A DNA stretch of 64,000 nucleotides from Neomegalonema perideroedes DSM 15528 (GCF_000374145.1 NZ_KB893653.1:630510-694509), one strand, 5' to 3'. Shown: positions 33,170 to 43,343, counted from the first letter of the stretch. Made by a program: numbers and translations. Notes: generated by a model not told the origin, from the sequence alone.

Positions 33170-36100
33170 TTAAGGCGCGGCGAGCCAGTTGAAGAGCTCC
33201 TCGTCGAACTTGATGTTCACCCGCATATAGACGCCTTCTCGGTTATAGCCCTGCGGGTCCAGACGATCCTCGTCGAAGCCGCTGAAGTTATAGCCCACGC
33301 CGAATTCGACGTTCTCGGTGGCCGCGTAGTTGAAGCCCAGCCCGCCCGACCAGCTCGTGCTTTCGCCCCATCCGGCGGTCAGGGCGCCCGCGCGGCCCTC
33401 AAGGGCGAAGCGGTCGGTCAGGCCGTAAAGCACGCGGATGTCCGCGAGTCCGACCTCGCTGCGGTGGCGGGCGCCGTCGAAGCGCTGATCCGTGAAGCGC
33501 AGGCCCAGACGGCCCGAGATTTGCAGTCTGTCCGTCACCTGCGAATTGATGTGGGCCGCGAGGATGTGGTTCAGGCTGTCCTCGCGCAGATCGGAGGCGG
33601 CGCGTTCGTATTCGGCCTCGTAATAGGCGAGGATATGGGTGCGGTTGTTGGTCGGGCGGAAGGCCAGACCCAGCCGCAGATGCGCCTTATGGCTGGCGAA
33701 GCCCACGTCCGGCAGGCGTCCGTCGTAGCGCGCGGCGGAGAAGAGGGTCAGCTCTTCGGTCGCGCGGCCGATGATCGCCGCCGTCGAGCCGAAGGTCCAA
33801 TCCTTATCCTGCACGCGGCCCTCGACGCGGAAGGCGCGGCTCATGACTTGGCTCCGCTCGTCGCGCAGGGCGAAGGAGAGCGCCGCCGAATCCGCGCCGT
33901 CGCCGGAGAAGGCGCGGACATGCTCGGCCTGAGCCTGCAAGGTCAGCTTCTCGGCGAGGGCGTATTCGCCGCGCAGGCCGACGGCGTTCTCGACGCCGCG
34001 CGCGGAGGCGTCGCCGGTGAGGCGGGTCTCCGAATAGACGCGGGTGTCGGGGCGCCAGTCGTTTTCGATGCCGATGACGGTGCGGCCCTGGCTGAAGGCG
34101 TCGGCCACGCTGAGATAGCCGTCGCCCTCGGGGCCGGTGACGGTCGCGTCGTCATTGGCGAATTCATGCTTGACGTAGAAGGTCGTATCGGGCGTCGCCT
34201 GGACGTCGAGCCGGGCGCTGGCGCGGAAGGCGGGGCTGTCCACGGCCTTCGCCGCCTCCAGAGTCCCCGAGACGCTGCGTCCGAGGACGTCGGTCGAGGC
34301 GCGCAGGCCGGTGGTGACGAAGGTCTGCTCGGTGCGCTCGCCGCCGGTCTCGGCCTGTTCGTGGCGGACGCCGAGGCGCCCTTCGACCGGGCCGAAATTG
34401 CGGCGCAGCTCCGCCTCGGCCGAGGCGCGCCAATTATCCTCCGTCAGATCGGCGCTGTAGACGCCCTGAGTCCGCAGCTCGGCCAGATCGCCCAAGGGGC
34501 CCTGGACTCCGGCGCGGGCCTCCATGCGGCCCGAGGAGACCGAGGCGCTTTCGCCCTGGAAATCGGCTTCGGCGCGGCCGAATCCGCCGTCCACGCGCCA
34601 GCCGCCGCCCAATTGCGCCTCGCCCTCGAGGAGCACGGCGGTTCCGGTCGCGCCGGTGTCGGGATTGCGCGACCAAGCGCCTTCCGCCCGGACCCGGACG
34701 TCCTGATTGGGGCGATATTCGCCGTAGACGGCCGCAAGGCGGTTGCGCTCGGCGGGATCGTCGACGTGGCTGTAGGCGCCGCCCACGCGCAGACCCTCGG
34801 CCAGCTCGCGCTCAAGGCGCGCGCCCGCCACGGTGTAGCTTTCGCCGCCGGCTTCGGTCTCGTAATAGGCTTCGATGTAGACGGGGTTCAGATCGTCGTC
34901 CAGCGAGGGGATGGGCGAAAAGAAGTCGAGGCGGCCCGAGTCGTAATCCAGCGCGAAGTCCGAGCCGCGCCGCACGTCCCGCCGCGAGAGCAGGATTCCG
35001 GGGTTCAGCCGGTCGCGGACGATGATCGCGAGGCGCTCGGAGCCCGCGCGGACGGGCGCGCCGGGCAGCTGATAGCCCATCGCCAGACCAAGGCCCTGGA
35101 TCTCGACCGTGCGGGTCGAGGCGTCGGGCCGGGCGGCGAAGACCTGAGCGCGCCAGCCCTCGCCTTCATAGGTCGCGTTGACGCCGGTCAGGTTGCGGCG
35201 CAGGCCGCCGAGCTTAAGGTCGTTCTCGGCGTCGGTGGCGAAATCGCCCCACATGCCCATGAAGCCGCCCTTCTCAAGGCGCACGTAGAGCGGGCTGCGG
35301 GCCTGAGCCTCGTAGCCGGTGACGGAGCCGTCGCCGTAGACGGGGTAATAGGCGTTGGGGTCGAGGTCGCGGAAGAGCCTGTCGTCCTCGGTGCGCGAGC
35401 TGTCGTAGAGCAGGGTCAGCAGGGCGTCGCCGCGGATCTTGCCTTTCAGGAAGACCGCGCCGCGCGCGCCGATCTCATAGGATTCGCCGTAATCGTCTTC
35501 GTCGTCGATGGCGCGCAGGCTCTCGGGGATGCGCCAGCCGCGCCCGGCGAAATTCGCCTCGAAGGCCAGCAGGCCCACGCCCATCAGAGGCCGCTCGTCG
35601 GCGGAGAAGCGCAGATTCAATTCGGCTTTGCGCTTATCCTCGCTTTCGGCGGTCACCAGCACGGGGCCGGAGCGCACGGAGCTGGCCAAACGCACATGGG
35701 CCTCGCCGTCCTCAAGCCGCACCTGAAGGCCGCGGGCTTTGCCGTCGAGATCCTGAGTCAGCCAGGCGCCGTCCTCGGAATGCAGCGTGACGAAGGAGAC
35801 GCCCTCCACCGGAATTCCGGCGGAATCCGCCAGCTTGATCGTCAGGCGCGCGACGCTGCGGCCGCCGTCGGCGGGCAGAGACAGGCGGTCGGAGGTCAGG
35901 ACCAGACGCTCGGGCGCGCCGGGGCGGGTCATCGTGGCGCTGGCCAGAGTGCGTTCATTGCCGAACTGGTCGCGGCCGCGGATCTCCAGCTGATTGGCGC
36001 CGGAGTTCAGAGCCACGCCGTACCAGGCCACCAGCTCGGCGCGGGCGGCGGGATTGCGCAGGCGCTCGCCGAGCTGGCTTTGCGGCACGGCGACGCCGTT

Positions 36101-39100
36101 GACGTAAAGGACCGGCTCGGCGTCGGCGCGGATGGCGGCCATGAAGCGGCCGTCGCGGCTGACGCCGTCCAGCGGCCAGAGCCAGCGGCCTTCGCGGCCC
36201 ATCTCGGCGGTGAGGCTTTGCACGACCTCTTCGCTCTTGGGCATGGCGGCGCGGAGGCGGCTTTGCTCTTGGGCGCCTTCGGCCACCTGAGCCTCGCGGC
36301 GCTCAAGCAGCGGGGCGTCGGCGCGCAGATCGCCGCTCAGGCCGCGGCCGACGTCGCCGTCGCCGCGGGCGCGGGCGCGCAGATCGGATTCGAGGTCGCG
36401 GACGCGGGCGTCGAAGCGCACCGCCTCGTCGAGCTGGCGCTCGATGCGGGGTTGGGCGGAATCGGTCGCGAGCGAGGGGGCGATGGCCTCCATCTGGGCG
36501 CAGTCGGCGACGAGGTGGAAATCGGCGCGGGCGAGGTCGCCGAAGCGCAGATTCACGAATTGCGACCAGTCTCCGCGGCCCGAGGAGGAGGGCGCGCTGC
36601 GCAGGGAGGTCGGCTTGAGCCCGCGCGGCGTGGTCTCGCCGTCGAGGCGCGCCACATGCGGGCCGCTCTGCACGCCGTACATGCTGAAGTAGCCGCGTTC
36701 GTCGGTGACGGCGTAGACGCCGGTCTCCAGCCAGACGCGGGCGCCCGCCAAAGGCCAGACGCGCGGTCGGGCCAGAGTCCCGTCGGCGCGGGGCAGGCGC
36801 AGAGTCCCGGTTCCGGCGTCTTCGAGGCCGAGGGCGTCGATCTGGGCGGGCAGGCGCTCGCAGGCCGAGACCACCGCCACGCGGCCGATGAGATAATTCT
36901 CGTCGCTGATCGGGCCTTTGTTCTCCAGCTTCACGCGGGCCTGAGAGGCGGCGGAGTCGACGCGGGTCGAGTCGGGGCGCAGGCCCGTGGCCCAGGCCGA
37001 GTTGAGCAGATCGCCCGAGGCGCCCGCGCCCACGCGCATCACATAGCTGACGCTGAGCGAGGCGCCCGCCTCCATCTCCGCCAGACGGAAGAGGTTGACG
37101 TTGGGCGTCTGGAAGCTCCAGGTCCCGTCGGCGGGGGCTGCGCCGTCCACGCGCAGGCTGCCGGGGGCGTAGGCGAGGCCGCGGGCGGCTTCGTCGCGCA
37201 GGGTCACGCCGGAGAGGCGGCGGCCGGTGCGGTTCTCGACCTGCACCTCATAGCGCAGGAAGTCGCCGACCTGAGCCGTCGAGGCGGAGACGCTCTTCTC
37301 GACCCAAAGCCCTTGGTCGTCGACCGGCGCGGCGCGCAGATCCAGCGGAATGTCGAGGCCGTTCAGATCGGCGCCGGCGGCGCTCAGGCGCGCGGGGGCG
37401 ACCTGAAACACGGCGTCGCGTCCGCAGCCCAGCGCGAAGGCCGGATCCACGCGGCGCGAAAAGGGCGTCGAGGCCACCAGCGCCAGAGAGGGGAAGAGGT
37501 AGTCCTGTTTCGCGGCGGTGACGCAGTAATCGCCGGTCGGCAGGCCCTGAGGCAGACGGAAGAGGCCCTCGGCGTCGCTGATCGCGGAGAAGCCCGAGAG
37601 AGAAGCCGACAAAGCGGAGGGCGCGCCCGCCGTCTCGACGCGGGTGATCGAAACCTCGGTCTCCGGCAGACGCGCATTCGCGGAATCCGAGCCGACGAAG
37701 GTCACGCCGCCGCTGTCGACCAGAGCCTCCACCCGCAGCGAATCCGAGCAGCCGACGGCGGAGACGTCGGCCGTCAGGCGGCTGCGCAGGGCGCTGCGCA
37801 GGACGCAGGAGGCGGCGGAGCCCGCCTGACAGATCAGGCCGCGGCCCGCGGCCTCCGCGAGCTGGATGCGCGCGGCCTGCTCCATGGCGTAATAGCCGGA
37901 GCGTCCGGGGACGGGGGTCAGCCGGGCGCGGATCGAATCGCCGGTGACGGAATCGGAGATCACGGCGGTCAGCTCGCCGACCGCGGCGGCGGCGGGCGCG
38001 CGCAGGATCAGCGCGGCCTCGGAATCGCCCGCGAGCGGCGCGCCTTCCGGCGTGAAGTAATAGAGCGCGCCGCGGGCCTGAGCCAGAGCGGCCTCGACCG
38101 CCGAGTTCTGGAAGCCCGCCAGAGCGAAGGCGCCGTTCGCCTCGACGAAGCAGGAGGCGGGCGGCACCGAGGCGCAGGGCGCGGCGGCGGAGAGGTCGAA
38201 TTCGCCGTCGAGGCGGCCGTCGCCCTCGGCGTCGAGGAAGGCGGGCGCGGAGGCGAAAGCCGAAAGCGCGCCGCCGCTCAAAGCCTGAAGCCGATAGGTC
38301 ATGCGGGCTTCGGCGCCCGAGGTCAGCACGCTTTCCGGCAGGAAGAAGCCGATGCGGGTCGGACGCTCGCCCCCGCTCCAGGAGCTCCAGGAGCGCCAGA
38401 CCGTCGCCGAGCCCTCGCCGAAGCCGAGCAGCGCGTAAGAGCCCAGAAGCGAGATCTGAGGGGCGGAGAGCGAGGGGAAGGCCTCGGCCGGGAGCTGGTC
38501 CTCGACCATCACGCCGCGCGCCGAACCGCCGTCCACCGGAAAGGCGCGGACATAGGCGGAGAGGCGCCCCAGCTCGAAGGCGCCGAGCGAAACCGAGAAT
38601 TCGCCGCCCGCCGGAACGGTCGCCGAACAGGATTCGCCGAGGCTTTTCGTCAGATGGGCCGAGCCGGGCCGCGTGAGCGTGATCTCGTCGCGCGCGGGCG
38701 CGATGCTCCGCACGACGGCGTCGGGATGCGGGTCGACGACCTCCGCGTCGAGCCGCAGCCGCAGGAGCGTTCCGGCGGGCGCCGCGGCGGGCGCGCGCCC
38801 GACGATCAGAATCTGAGCCGAAATCTCGCCTTGGGCGTGGAGAAAGAGCGGGCCGTCGATCACGCGGTCGCCGGAATCCAGCCGGCCGTCGCGGTTGACG
38901 TCCAGAGCGAGGACGACGCCCTCGAGCCGCCATTCGCTTTCGAAGCTCAGAGACAGCGCGTAGGAGCTGGCGGCGTTGCCGACGTTGGTCAGGCTATGGA
39001 CGAGGACGGTCGTCGCGCCGGGCGACAGAACCCGCGAGATGTCGGGTTCGAGAAGACCCGCCTGCACGCCCAGAACCCGCAAAGAGGCCAGATTGCTGGC

Positions 39101-39322
39101 CGCGCGGAATCGCTCCGCCGAGCCTGGATATTGGTAATCCGCGAAGACCTGTCCGGTGATGACCGTGCCGATCGGCGTGAGCGCCGAAGCGGCGGGCGCC
39201 TCCGCCAGGGCCGTTCCGAGGAGGATCGACGCGGCCAGCGCCGCTCTGCGGATGCGCCGGGCCGGGGGGCGGGCCAGGGAAGGCGTCGCGAGGGCTGGGG
39301 CGGCGAGGCTTTGGATTCCCAT
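33170..39322 (-). CDS. giant DUF11/Ig-like repeat protein with C-terminal outer-membrane barrel
   Basis: 2050 residues. 1-47 signal peptide. 50-150 N-terminal module shared with the two neighbouring ~990-residue proteins, ending in the calcium-type loop DVNRDGRLDSGD. 220-500 Cys-containing beta domains. 545-615 and 855-900 carboxypeptidase-regulatory/SdrD-like modules (AISDAEGLFRLPQGLPTGDY; AVTDERGYFSMYGV). 670-800 DUF11 module (VEKSVSASTAQVGDFLRYEV). 955-1045 charged, helical. 1135-1240 Big_1/invasin-like. From ~1245 to the end a long alternating beta-barrel with LYDSSRTEDDRLFRDLDPNA and YYPVYGDGS, which I remember from giant DUF11-type outer-membrane proteins. The likely role is surface display, adhesion or secretion of partners; inferred. 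No strong Shine-Dalgarno. The equally long antisense frame is a shadow. Confidence 0.85.
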   Translation of the reverse strand: MGIQSLAAPALATPSLARPPARRIRRAALAASILLGTALAEAPAASALTPIGTVITGQVFADYQYPGSAERFRAASNLASLRVLGVQAGLLEPDISRVLSPGATTVLVHSLTNVGNAASSYALSLSFESEWRLEGVVLALDVNRDGRLDSGDRVIDGPLFLHAQGEISAQILIVGRAPAAAPAGTLLRLRLDAEVVDPHPDAVVRSIAPARDEITLTRPGSAHLTKSLGESCSATVPAGGEFSVSLGAFELGRLSAYVRAFPVDGGSARGVMVEDQLPAEAFPSLSAPQISLLGSYALLGFGEGSATVWRSWSSWSGGERPTRIGFFLPESVLTSGAEARMTYRLQALSGGALSAFASAPAFLDAEGDGRLDGEFDLSAAAPCASVPPASCFVEANGAFALAGFQNSAVEAALAQARGALYYFTPEGAPLAGDSEAALILRAPAAAAVGELTAVISDSVTGDSIRARLTPVPGRSGYYAMEQAARIQLAEAAGRGLICQAGSAASCVLRSALRSRLTADVSAVGCSDSLRVEALVDSGGVTFVGSDSANARLPETEVSITRVETAGAPSALSASLSGFSAISDAEGLFRLPQGLPTGDYCVTAAKQDYLFPSLALVASTPFSRRVDPAFALGCGRDAVFQVAPARLSAAGADLNGLDIPLDLRAAPVDDQGLWVEKSVSASTAQVGDFLRYEVQVENRTGRRLSGVTLRDEAARGLAYAPGSLRVDGAAPADGTWSFQTPNVNLFRLAEMEAGASLSVSYVMRVGAGASGDLLNSAWATGLRPDSTRVDSAASQARVKLENKGPISDENYLIGRVAVVSACERLPAQIDALGLEDAGTGTLRLPRADGTLARPRVWPLAGARVWLETGVYAVTDERGYFSMYGVQSGPHVARLDGETTPRGLKPTSLRSAPSSSGRGDWSQFVNLRFGDLARADFHLVADCAQMEAIAPSLATDSAQPRIERQLDEAVRFDARVRDLESDLRARARGDGDVGRGLSGDLRADAPLLERREAQVAEGAQEQSRLRAAMPKSEEVVQSLTAEMGREGRWLWPLDGVSRDGRFMAAIRADAEPVLYVNGVAVPQSQLGERLRNPAARAELVAWYGVALNSGANQLEIRGRDQFGNERTLASATMTRPGAPERLVLTSDRLSLPADGGRSVARLTIKLADSAGIPVEGVSFVTLHSEDGAWLTQDLDGKARGLQVRLEDGEAHVRLASSVRSGPVLVTAESEDKRKAELNLRFSADERPLMGVGLLAFEANFAGRGWRIPESLRAIDDEDDYGESYEIGARGAVFLKGKIRGDALLTLLYDSSRTEDDRLFRDLDPNAYYPVYGDGSVTGYEAQARSPLYVRLEKGGFMGMWGDFATDAENDLKLGGLRRNLTGVNATYEGEGWRAQVFAARPDASTRTVEIQGLGLAMGYQLPGAPVRAGSERLAIIVRDRLNPGILLSRRDVRRGSDFALDYDSGRLDFFSPIPSLDDDLNPVYIEAYYETEAGGESYTVAGARLERELAEGLRVGGAYSHVDDPAERNRLAAVYGEYRPNQDVRVRAEGAWSRNPDTGATGTAVLLEGEAQLGGGWRVDGGFGRAEADFQGESASVSSGRMEARAGVQGPLGDLAELRTQGVYSADLTEDNWRASAEAELRRNFGPVEGRLGVRHEQAETGGERTEQTFVTTGLRASTDVLGRSVSGTLEAAKAVDSPAFRASARLDVQATPDTTFYVKHEFANDDATVTGPEGDGYLSVADAFSQGRTVIGIENDWRPDTRVYSETRLTGDASARGVENAVGLRGEYALAEKLTLQAQAEHVRAFSGDGADSAALSFALRDERSQVMSRAFRVEGRVQDKDWTFGSTAAIIGRATEELTLFSAARYDGRLPDVGFASHKAHLRLGLAFRPTNNRTHILAYYEAEYERAASDLREDSLNHILAAHINSQVTDRLQISGRLGLRFTDQRFDGARHRSEVGLADIRVLYGLTDRFALEGRAGALTAGWGESTSWSGGLGFNYAATENVEFGVGYNFSGFDEDRLDPQGYNREGVYMRVNIKFDEELFNWLAAP

Positions 39323-39557
39323 GGGGCGAGCTTTCCATGAACGGCGGCGTCGGAGGACGCTTCAGGATCTCTGCGCCCCCTCGGGGGCGCGGGGAGGGTC
39401 GTGTCGCCCGGACTGAAGGGCGCAGGGGGCCTGCGGCCCGCGGAGGGCGCGGGCGCGACGGCGAAACGGCGGATGAAAATGACCTAACGAATGACGCGGC
39501 GAGGAAGATCGGGTCGGGAGGGGCGCGGACGCCCCTCCCTCGCTTGTCAGGGTCGGA

Positions 39558-42545
39558 TCACTGGATCTCGGTGGAGAAGCGGATCCGGAAGGTCTCGCCG
39601 GGCTGCAGTTCGCCGCCGGTCAGCAGGCTGCTGGCGTCGAGCGTGATGTCGTTGTACATGCCCGAGACGGTGAAGCCGCTGGTCGGGGTCGTGAAGGTGC
39701 AGACCGAACCCACCTCAAGGCAGAAGCGCTCGGAGCCCGTGCGGAAGGTGGTGAAGTTGGGCACGGCGTCGGTGACGACGATCGTGTTGACCGGCTCGGT
39801 GCCGACGTTGGTGCCGACGATCTCCCAGATCGCGCAGTCGCCGGGGTTGGCGCGGGACGCGTTCTCGGTGAAGGCGCCGTCCGGACCCAGGTCCACCGCT
39901 CCGACGTCCGCGCAGAGCGCGTCCACGGCGGCGGACTTGGTCAGGCGCAGAACGCCGGTGGCCACGCGGTAAGGCACGCGGCTGGTCTGGGTGGTGGCGC
40001 CGTCGGTGCCCGAGAGGGTGACGGTGACGCGCTGGTCGACCGAAGCGTTGGTCGGGGCCTGCACGTCGACCCAGACCGGGATCTGCTGGCCGGGGGCCAA
40101 AGGCACCTTGCCGCCGTTGACGAGATTCACCGAGGTGGTCGTGCCGTCCGGATTGCGGACGAAGACCGGGGAGCCGTCGGGAATGGTGTCGAGCGGGCGG
40201 TCAGGCACGCCGTCGCCGTTGGTGTCGACCCAGATCGTCGAGCCCCAGGCGGGATCGGAGCTGGCGACCGTCAGGTCGTATTCGCCGGGCGTGTTGCCGG
40301 TGTTGGTCAGGGTGTGGTCGGTGCGGCTGGAGGCGCCCGGCGCGATCGGCTGCTCGTCCTTGTCGGCCGAGAGCTGGTAGCGGGGATCCGGCGAGACCTT
40401 CACCGCGTCGAGCTTGACGTCCGACACGCCGGTGCTCTGCGAGCGCACCGAGAAGAAGATCGGGTAGGCGCCGTCGACCAGAGCGTCGAGGGAGGCGTCG
40501 GCGGAGGCGGTCTGGCTGCGGAAGTCCGCCGTGTAGTCGGCGAGGGCCTGAGCGTAGTCGCTCGGAACCTGCACGACGGCGGTCAGGGAGTAGACCCCGC
40601 CGGACTGCACCGCCGGAGTGGTGGTGATCTGCTGGCCCGAGCCGTTCAGGAACCGGACCGACCAGCCGTCAGGCAGAGTCTGAAGCTGAGAGCCGACCGC
40701 CGCGCCCGCGAACCAGCCGCCGCCCGCATAGAGCTGGAAGCTGTCGGAGACGCCGCCGAAGTTCTTGATGTGCAGCGGGAAGCTGACCACGCCGCCGACG
40801 GCGGCGGTCGTGGTGGTGGTCGCCGTGGCGGTGCCTGCAGTCGGGTCGTAGGCGTCGACGGCGTCCCCGGCGTTCCAGACGCCCGGATTGCTGTTGGCGA
40901 GGTCGACGCCGGCGGCGGTGATCTCCTCCAGACGGTTGGTCACCGTATCGGACTTGGTCGGGTCGCCGATGGAGGTCGCGACGACGACCACGTCATAGGG
41001 CGTGCCGGGCGGGTTGAGCGTCGCCGTCTGGGGCAGGATCGCGCGCACCTGCAGGACGTAGGGCCCGGGCGGCTGGTCCAGGATTATCATCGGCGTGTCG
41101 GGAGCGCCGTCGCCGTCGTTGTCGAGAAGCTGGACGGTGCCGCTCGCGTTCCAGAAGGAGAAGAGCGTGCCCGCCGGGAAGCTGTGGCCCGGCTGAATGC
41201 TCAGATTGACGCGGTCTGGCAGGCTGCCTAAGCTGATGATGTGGTTCGTGAAGATCACCGTCGCGCCGAGCGGAGCCGTGTCGACCACCTGCACGTCGTT
41301 GTACGTGTTGTCGTCGTCGCCGCCGTCGTTCACGCCGGGCGCGCCCCCGGAGGAGGTGTCCGAGATCGTCACGTTGTAGACCACAGGCGGATCGACCTGA
41401 GCCGGGTTCGAGGGGACCGGATCTTCCGGGTTGCCGTCGCCGTCGACGTCGCCTTGGGCGTAGGCCACGTTGATGATCCTGGCGTTCCCGGTCGCGTAGC
41501 CCGAGCTATAGGCGACGCGGAAGGTCATCTGAACCGAGGCGCCCGCCGGAAGCAGGGCGTCGAGGCCTTCGACGCCGACCAGAGCCGTGTCGGTGACGTC
41601 GCCGTCGTTGTTGTAGTCCTGACCGTAGGTGGTCTCGTTGATGGTGGACACCGAGACCGCGGCGACGTCGCCGGCGTTGGCGCCGAAGCCCGTCGAGACG
41701 ATGCTGCCGCCGACCAGCGTCACGCCGTCGGGCAGGGCGTCGAAGATGCGGACGTCGGTCGCTGCGCGGCCGCCGGTGTTGCGCACCGTGACGGTGTAGG
41801 CGATCTCGCTGGTCGTCGTGTCGATGACGGCGGCCTTGGTCACCTCAAGCACGGCGTCGGAAGTGACGGTCACGAGCAGGTGGTTGGCGCCCAGAGTGGT
41901 CGGGGTCGCGTCGGAATAGGCGTTGGTCTGGCCCGCCGGAGTGGTGTCGCGCACCACGCCGAAGGCGCCCGCCGCGCCCGCCGCGTCGACGGGGGCTGCG
42001 GTGATCACGGCGGCGTATTCGTCGGTGGAGGCCGCGCCGTTGGGCAGCTGGGCCGAGATCAGCAGCTGAGCCGCTTCGGCGCCGTTCAGGCGGACGAGGC
42101 TGGCGGAGCCGGCGCCCGTGGCCACGACCGGCTCGCCGGCGTCGGCGACGCCGTTGCCGTTGAGGTCGCGGAAGACCTGCACCGTGGTGAAGTCGCCGTC
42201 GTCGCCGGCCATATTGGCCACCGAGATGCGGTACCAGGCCTCGCCGTTGCCCTGGTTGGTCAGGGTGTGCGAGGAGTAGACCGTCTGGCCGGCGGCGCCG
42301 GTCTTGCTGCGGTCCTGCGAGATCGTCGCGTCGTAGACCTGCTGGACGGTCAGCTCAGCGATGTTCGACTGCGCCTGATAGCTGTTGCCGCCCGCATCCT
42401 GATAGGTGGCGGTGGCCTGGTTGCGAATCACGGTGTTCGCCGCCGTGGCGGCGTGCGCTTCTTGCGCGACGCCCGCCAGAGCGATGAACGCCGTCGTCGT
42501 CAACGCCAAGGCGCGCACGCCCGGCTTGATGCGAAGTGGCGTCAT
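39558..42545 (-). CDS. secreted DUF11-repeat protein (995 residues)
   Basis: Signal peptide 1-32. Residues 38-140 are the module shared with the genes on either side (VIRNQATATYQDAGGNSY; SSHTLTNQGNGEAWY; calcium-type DLNGNGVADAGE). A DUF11 domain at about 228-370 (LEVTKAAVIDTTTSEIAYTV). An Asp-rich VNDGGDDDNTYND block at 405-417. Further Ig-like domains with DNDGDGAPD and DTNGDGVPD loops. A last DUF11-like module with paired Cys (878, 904, 942, 949) ends in RFSTEIQ. No membrane anchor, LPXTG or barrel, so it is exported and soluble or attached to another component. It has the same architecture as the 983-residue neighbour. Own promoter likely, since a terminator precedes it. Confidence 0.83.
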   Translation of the reverse strand: MTPLRIKPGVRALALTTTAFIALAGVAQEAHAATAANTVIRNQATATYQDAGGNSYQAQSNIAELTVQQVYDATISQDRSKTGAAGQTVYSSHTLTNQGNGEAWYRISVANMAGDDGDFTTVQVFRDLNGNGVADAGEPVVATGAGSASLVRLNGAEAAQLLISAQLPNGAASTDEYAAVITAAPVDAAGAAGAFGVVRDTTPAGQTNAYSDATPTTLGANHLLVTVTSDAVLEVTKAAVIDTTTSEIAYTVTVRNTGGRAATDVRIFDALPDGVTLVGGSIVSTGFGANAGDVAAVSVSTINETTYGQDYNNDGDVTDTALVGVEGLDALLPAGASVQMTFRVAYSSGYATGNARIINVAYAQGDVDGDGNPEDPVPSNPAQVDPPVVYNVTISDTSSGGAPGVNDGGDDDNTYNDVQVVDTAPLGATVIFTNHIISLGSLPDRVNLSIQPGHSFPAGTLFSFWNASGTVQLLDNDGDGAPDTPMIILDQPPGPYVLQVRAILPQTATLNPPGTPYDVVVVATSIGDPTKSDTVTNRLEEITAAGVDLANSNPGVWNAGDAVDAYDPTAGTATATTTTTAAVGGVVSFPLHIKNFGGVSDSFQLYAGGGWFAGAAVGSQLQTLPDGWSVRFLNGSGQQITTTPAVQSGGVYSLTAVVQVPSDYAQALADYTADFRSQTASADASLDALVDGAYPIFFSVRSQSTGVSDVKLDAVKVSPDPRYQLSADKDEQPIAPGASSRTDHTLTNTGNTPGEYDLTVASSDPAWGSTIWVDTNGDGVPDRPLDTIPDGSPVFVRNPDGTTTSVNLVNGGKVPLAPGQQIPVWVDVQAPTNASVDQRVTVTLSGTDGATTQTSRVPYRVATGVLRLTKSAAVDALCADVGAVDLGPDGAFTENASRANPGDCAIWEIVGTNVGTEPVNTIVVTDAVPNFTTFRTGSERFCLEVGSVCTFTTPTSGFTVSGMYNDITLDASSLLTGGELQPGETFRIRFSTEIQ

Positions 42546-42845
42546 CTTCCGACCCTTTATTATGGTTGGCCGCAGAAGCCGGAACGGCTCTCGGCCCGAA
42601 GAGCCGCGTTTCGCGACGCGACGCTTCGTTCGCCCATTTTACGAAGGAGAGGATTGAAAATTTGATAATCCGAGGCGCATAACGTGGCGTCGAAAGGATT
42701 AATCTGTCGAGATTTGAGCGAATTAAAAATAAAAACGGGGAAATATTCATGAATATTTCCCCGCGTCAGTTTTTAAGTCTAGTCGTTTCAGAGTTTTTCT
42801 GAAGTTGAAATTCTTAAATCTTCAGAATTTCTCTGGTCGCCGCGT
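42546..42845. other. AT-rich intergenic region upstream of the 995-residue DUF11 gene
   Basis: It holds a perfect 28-bp palindrome acting as terminator (42725-42763) and, between it and 42546, a stretch much richer in A and T than the surroundings that should contain the promoter of the 995-residue gene. I could not pick a convincing -35/-10 pair. No gene seen. Confidence 0.5.
42725..42763 (-). terminator. terminator with perfect 28-bp palindrome
   Basis: From 42736 to 42763 the arms CGGGGAAATATTCA and TGAATATTTCCCCG are exact complements with no unpaired centre. On the minus strand the stem is followed by TTTTTATTTTTAA, so it should end the transcript of the 983- and 165-residue genes. The perfect symmetry also allows protein binding. 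Confidence 0.82.
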
Positions 42846-43343
42846 TCAGTTCACCTGAGCGCGATATTTATACTGAATGGACTGGCTCGGATGGATCGGG
42901 GCGGCGTCCACCCAGCGCACATGGGTGTATTCGGCGGGCGGGACGACCACTTCGACGGTCTGGCCCTGAGCGTTTTGGCGCAGGCGGCGCACCGGCTCGC
43001 GCTCCCAGCTCTCGCCGTTGTCGATGCTGACCTCGAGGCGGTCGCCGCCCGGCGCGAAGGCCGAGTTCGCCACATAGCTCATGCTGTCGGGGATGGGGCC
43101 GGTGATGACCACGCCCGAAATCGAGGCCGGGGAGATGTTGGTGTAGTTGATCTGATACTCCACCACGTCGCCCGGGGCGGCCGCGGCGGCCGGAGCCAGC
43201 GTCTCCTGGCCGAGCGAATCCTTGGAGACGATCATCGCCGTGAGCGAGGAGAGCAGGGGCTCCGCAGGCTGCGCGAAGGCGGGCGAGGCGAAGATCAGAG
43301 CCGCGCCGAGGGCGGCCGGACGAAGAAGCACGGGGAGGGACAT
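42846..43343 (-). CDS. small secreted single DUF11-module protein
   Basis: 165 residues from the ATG at 43343, which follows TGAGGT; an in-frame ATG at 43361 would add six residues. Signal peptide to about residue 24 (LGAALIFASPAFA). The mature part is one DUF11-type beta domain: VSKDSLGQETLAPAAAAAPG, then VVEYQINYTNISPASISGVV and DSMSYVANSAFAPGGD, ending IQYKYRAQVN. It lies 84 bases after the 983-residue gene and before a strong terminator, so the two form one transcription unit. It may be a subunit or cap of the structure made by its large neighbours. Confidence 0.78.
   Translation of the reverse strand: MSLPVLLRPAALGAALIFASPAFAQPAEPLLSSLTAMIVSKDSLGQETLAPAAAAAPGDVVEYQINYTNISPASISGVVITGPIPDSMSYVANSAFAPGGDRLEVSIDNGESWEREPVRRLRQNAQGQTVEVVVPPAEYTHVRWVDAAPIHPSQSIQYKYRAQVN

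Noticed and set aside
33137-39340. A 2067-residue open frame on the plus strand exactly opposite the giant barrel gene
   Set aside because: Its product is a monotonous Ala/Gly/Arg/Glu/His mix with no domain, signal peptide or ribosome-binding site, whereas the minus-strand frame has a signal peptide, DUF11, Big_1 and barrel features. High GC at third positions removes stops on the opposite strand.
39516-39539. Perfect 10-bp stem GGGAGGGGCG/CGCCCCTCCC between the 995- and 2050-residue genes as a terminator
   Set aside because: No T-run follows on the minus strand. It may be an attenuator or mRNA-stability hairpin, but the sequence does not support calling a terminator.
42601-42630. Sequence on the minus strand containing GCGTCGCGTCGCGAAACGC, similar to the dispersed repeat
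   Set aside because: Only the central block matches; the left arm at the fixed 37-nt offset and the second module are missing, so it is not counted as a copy.
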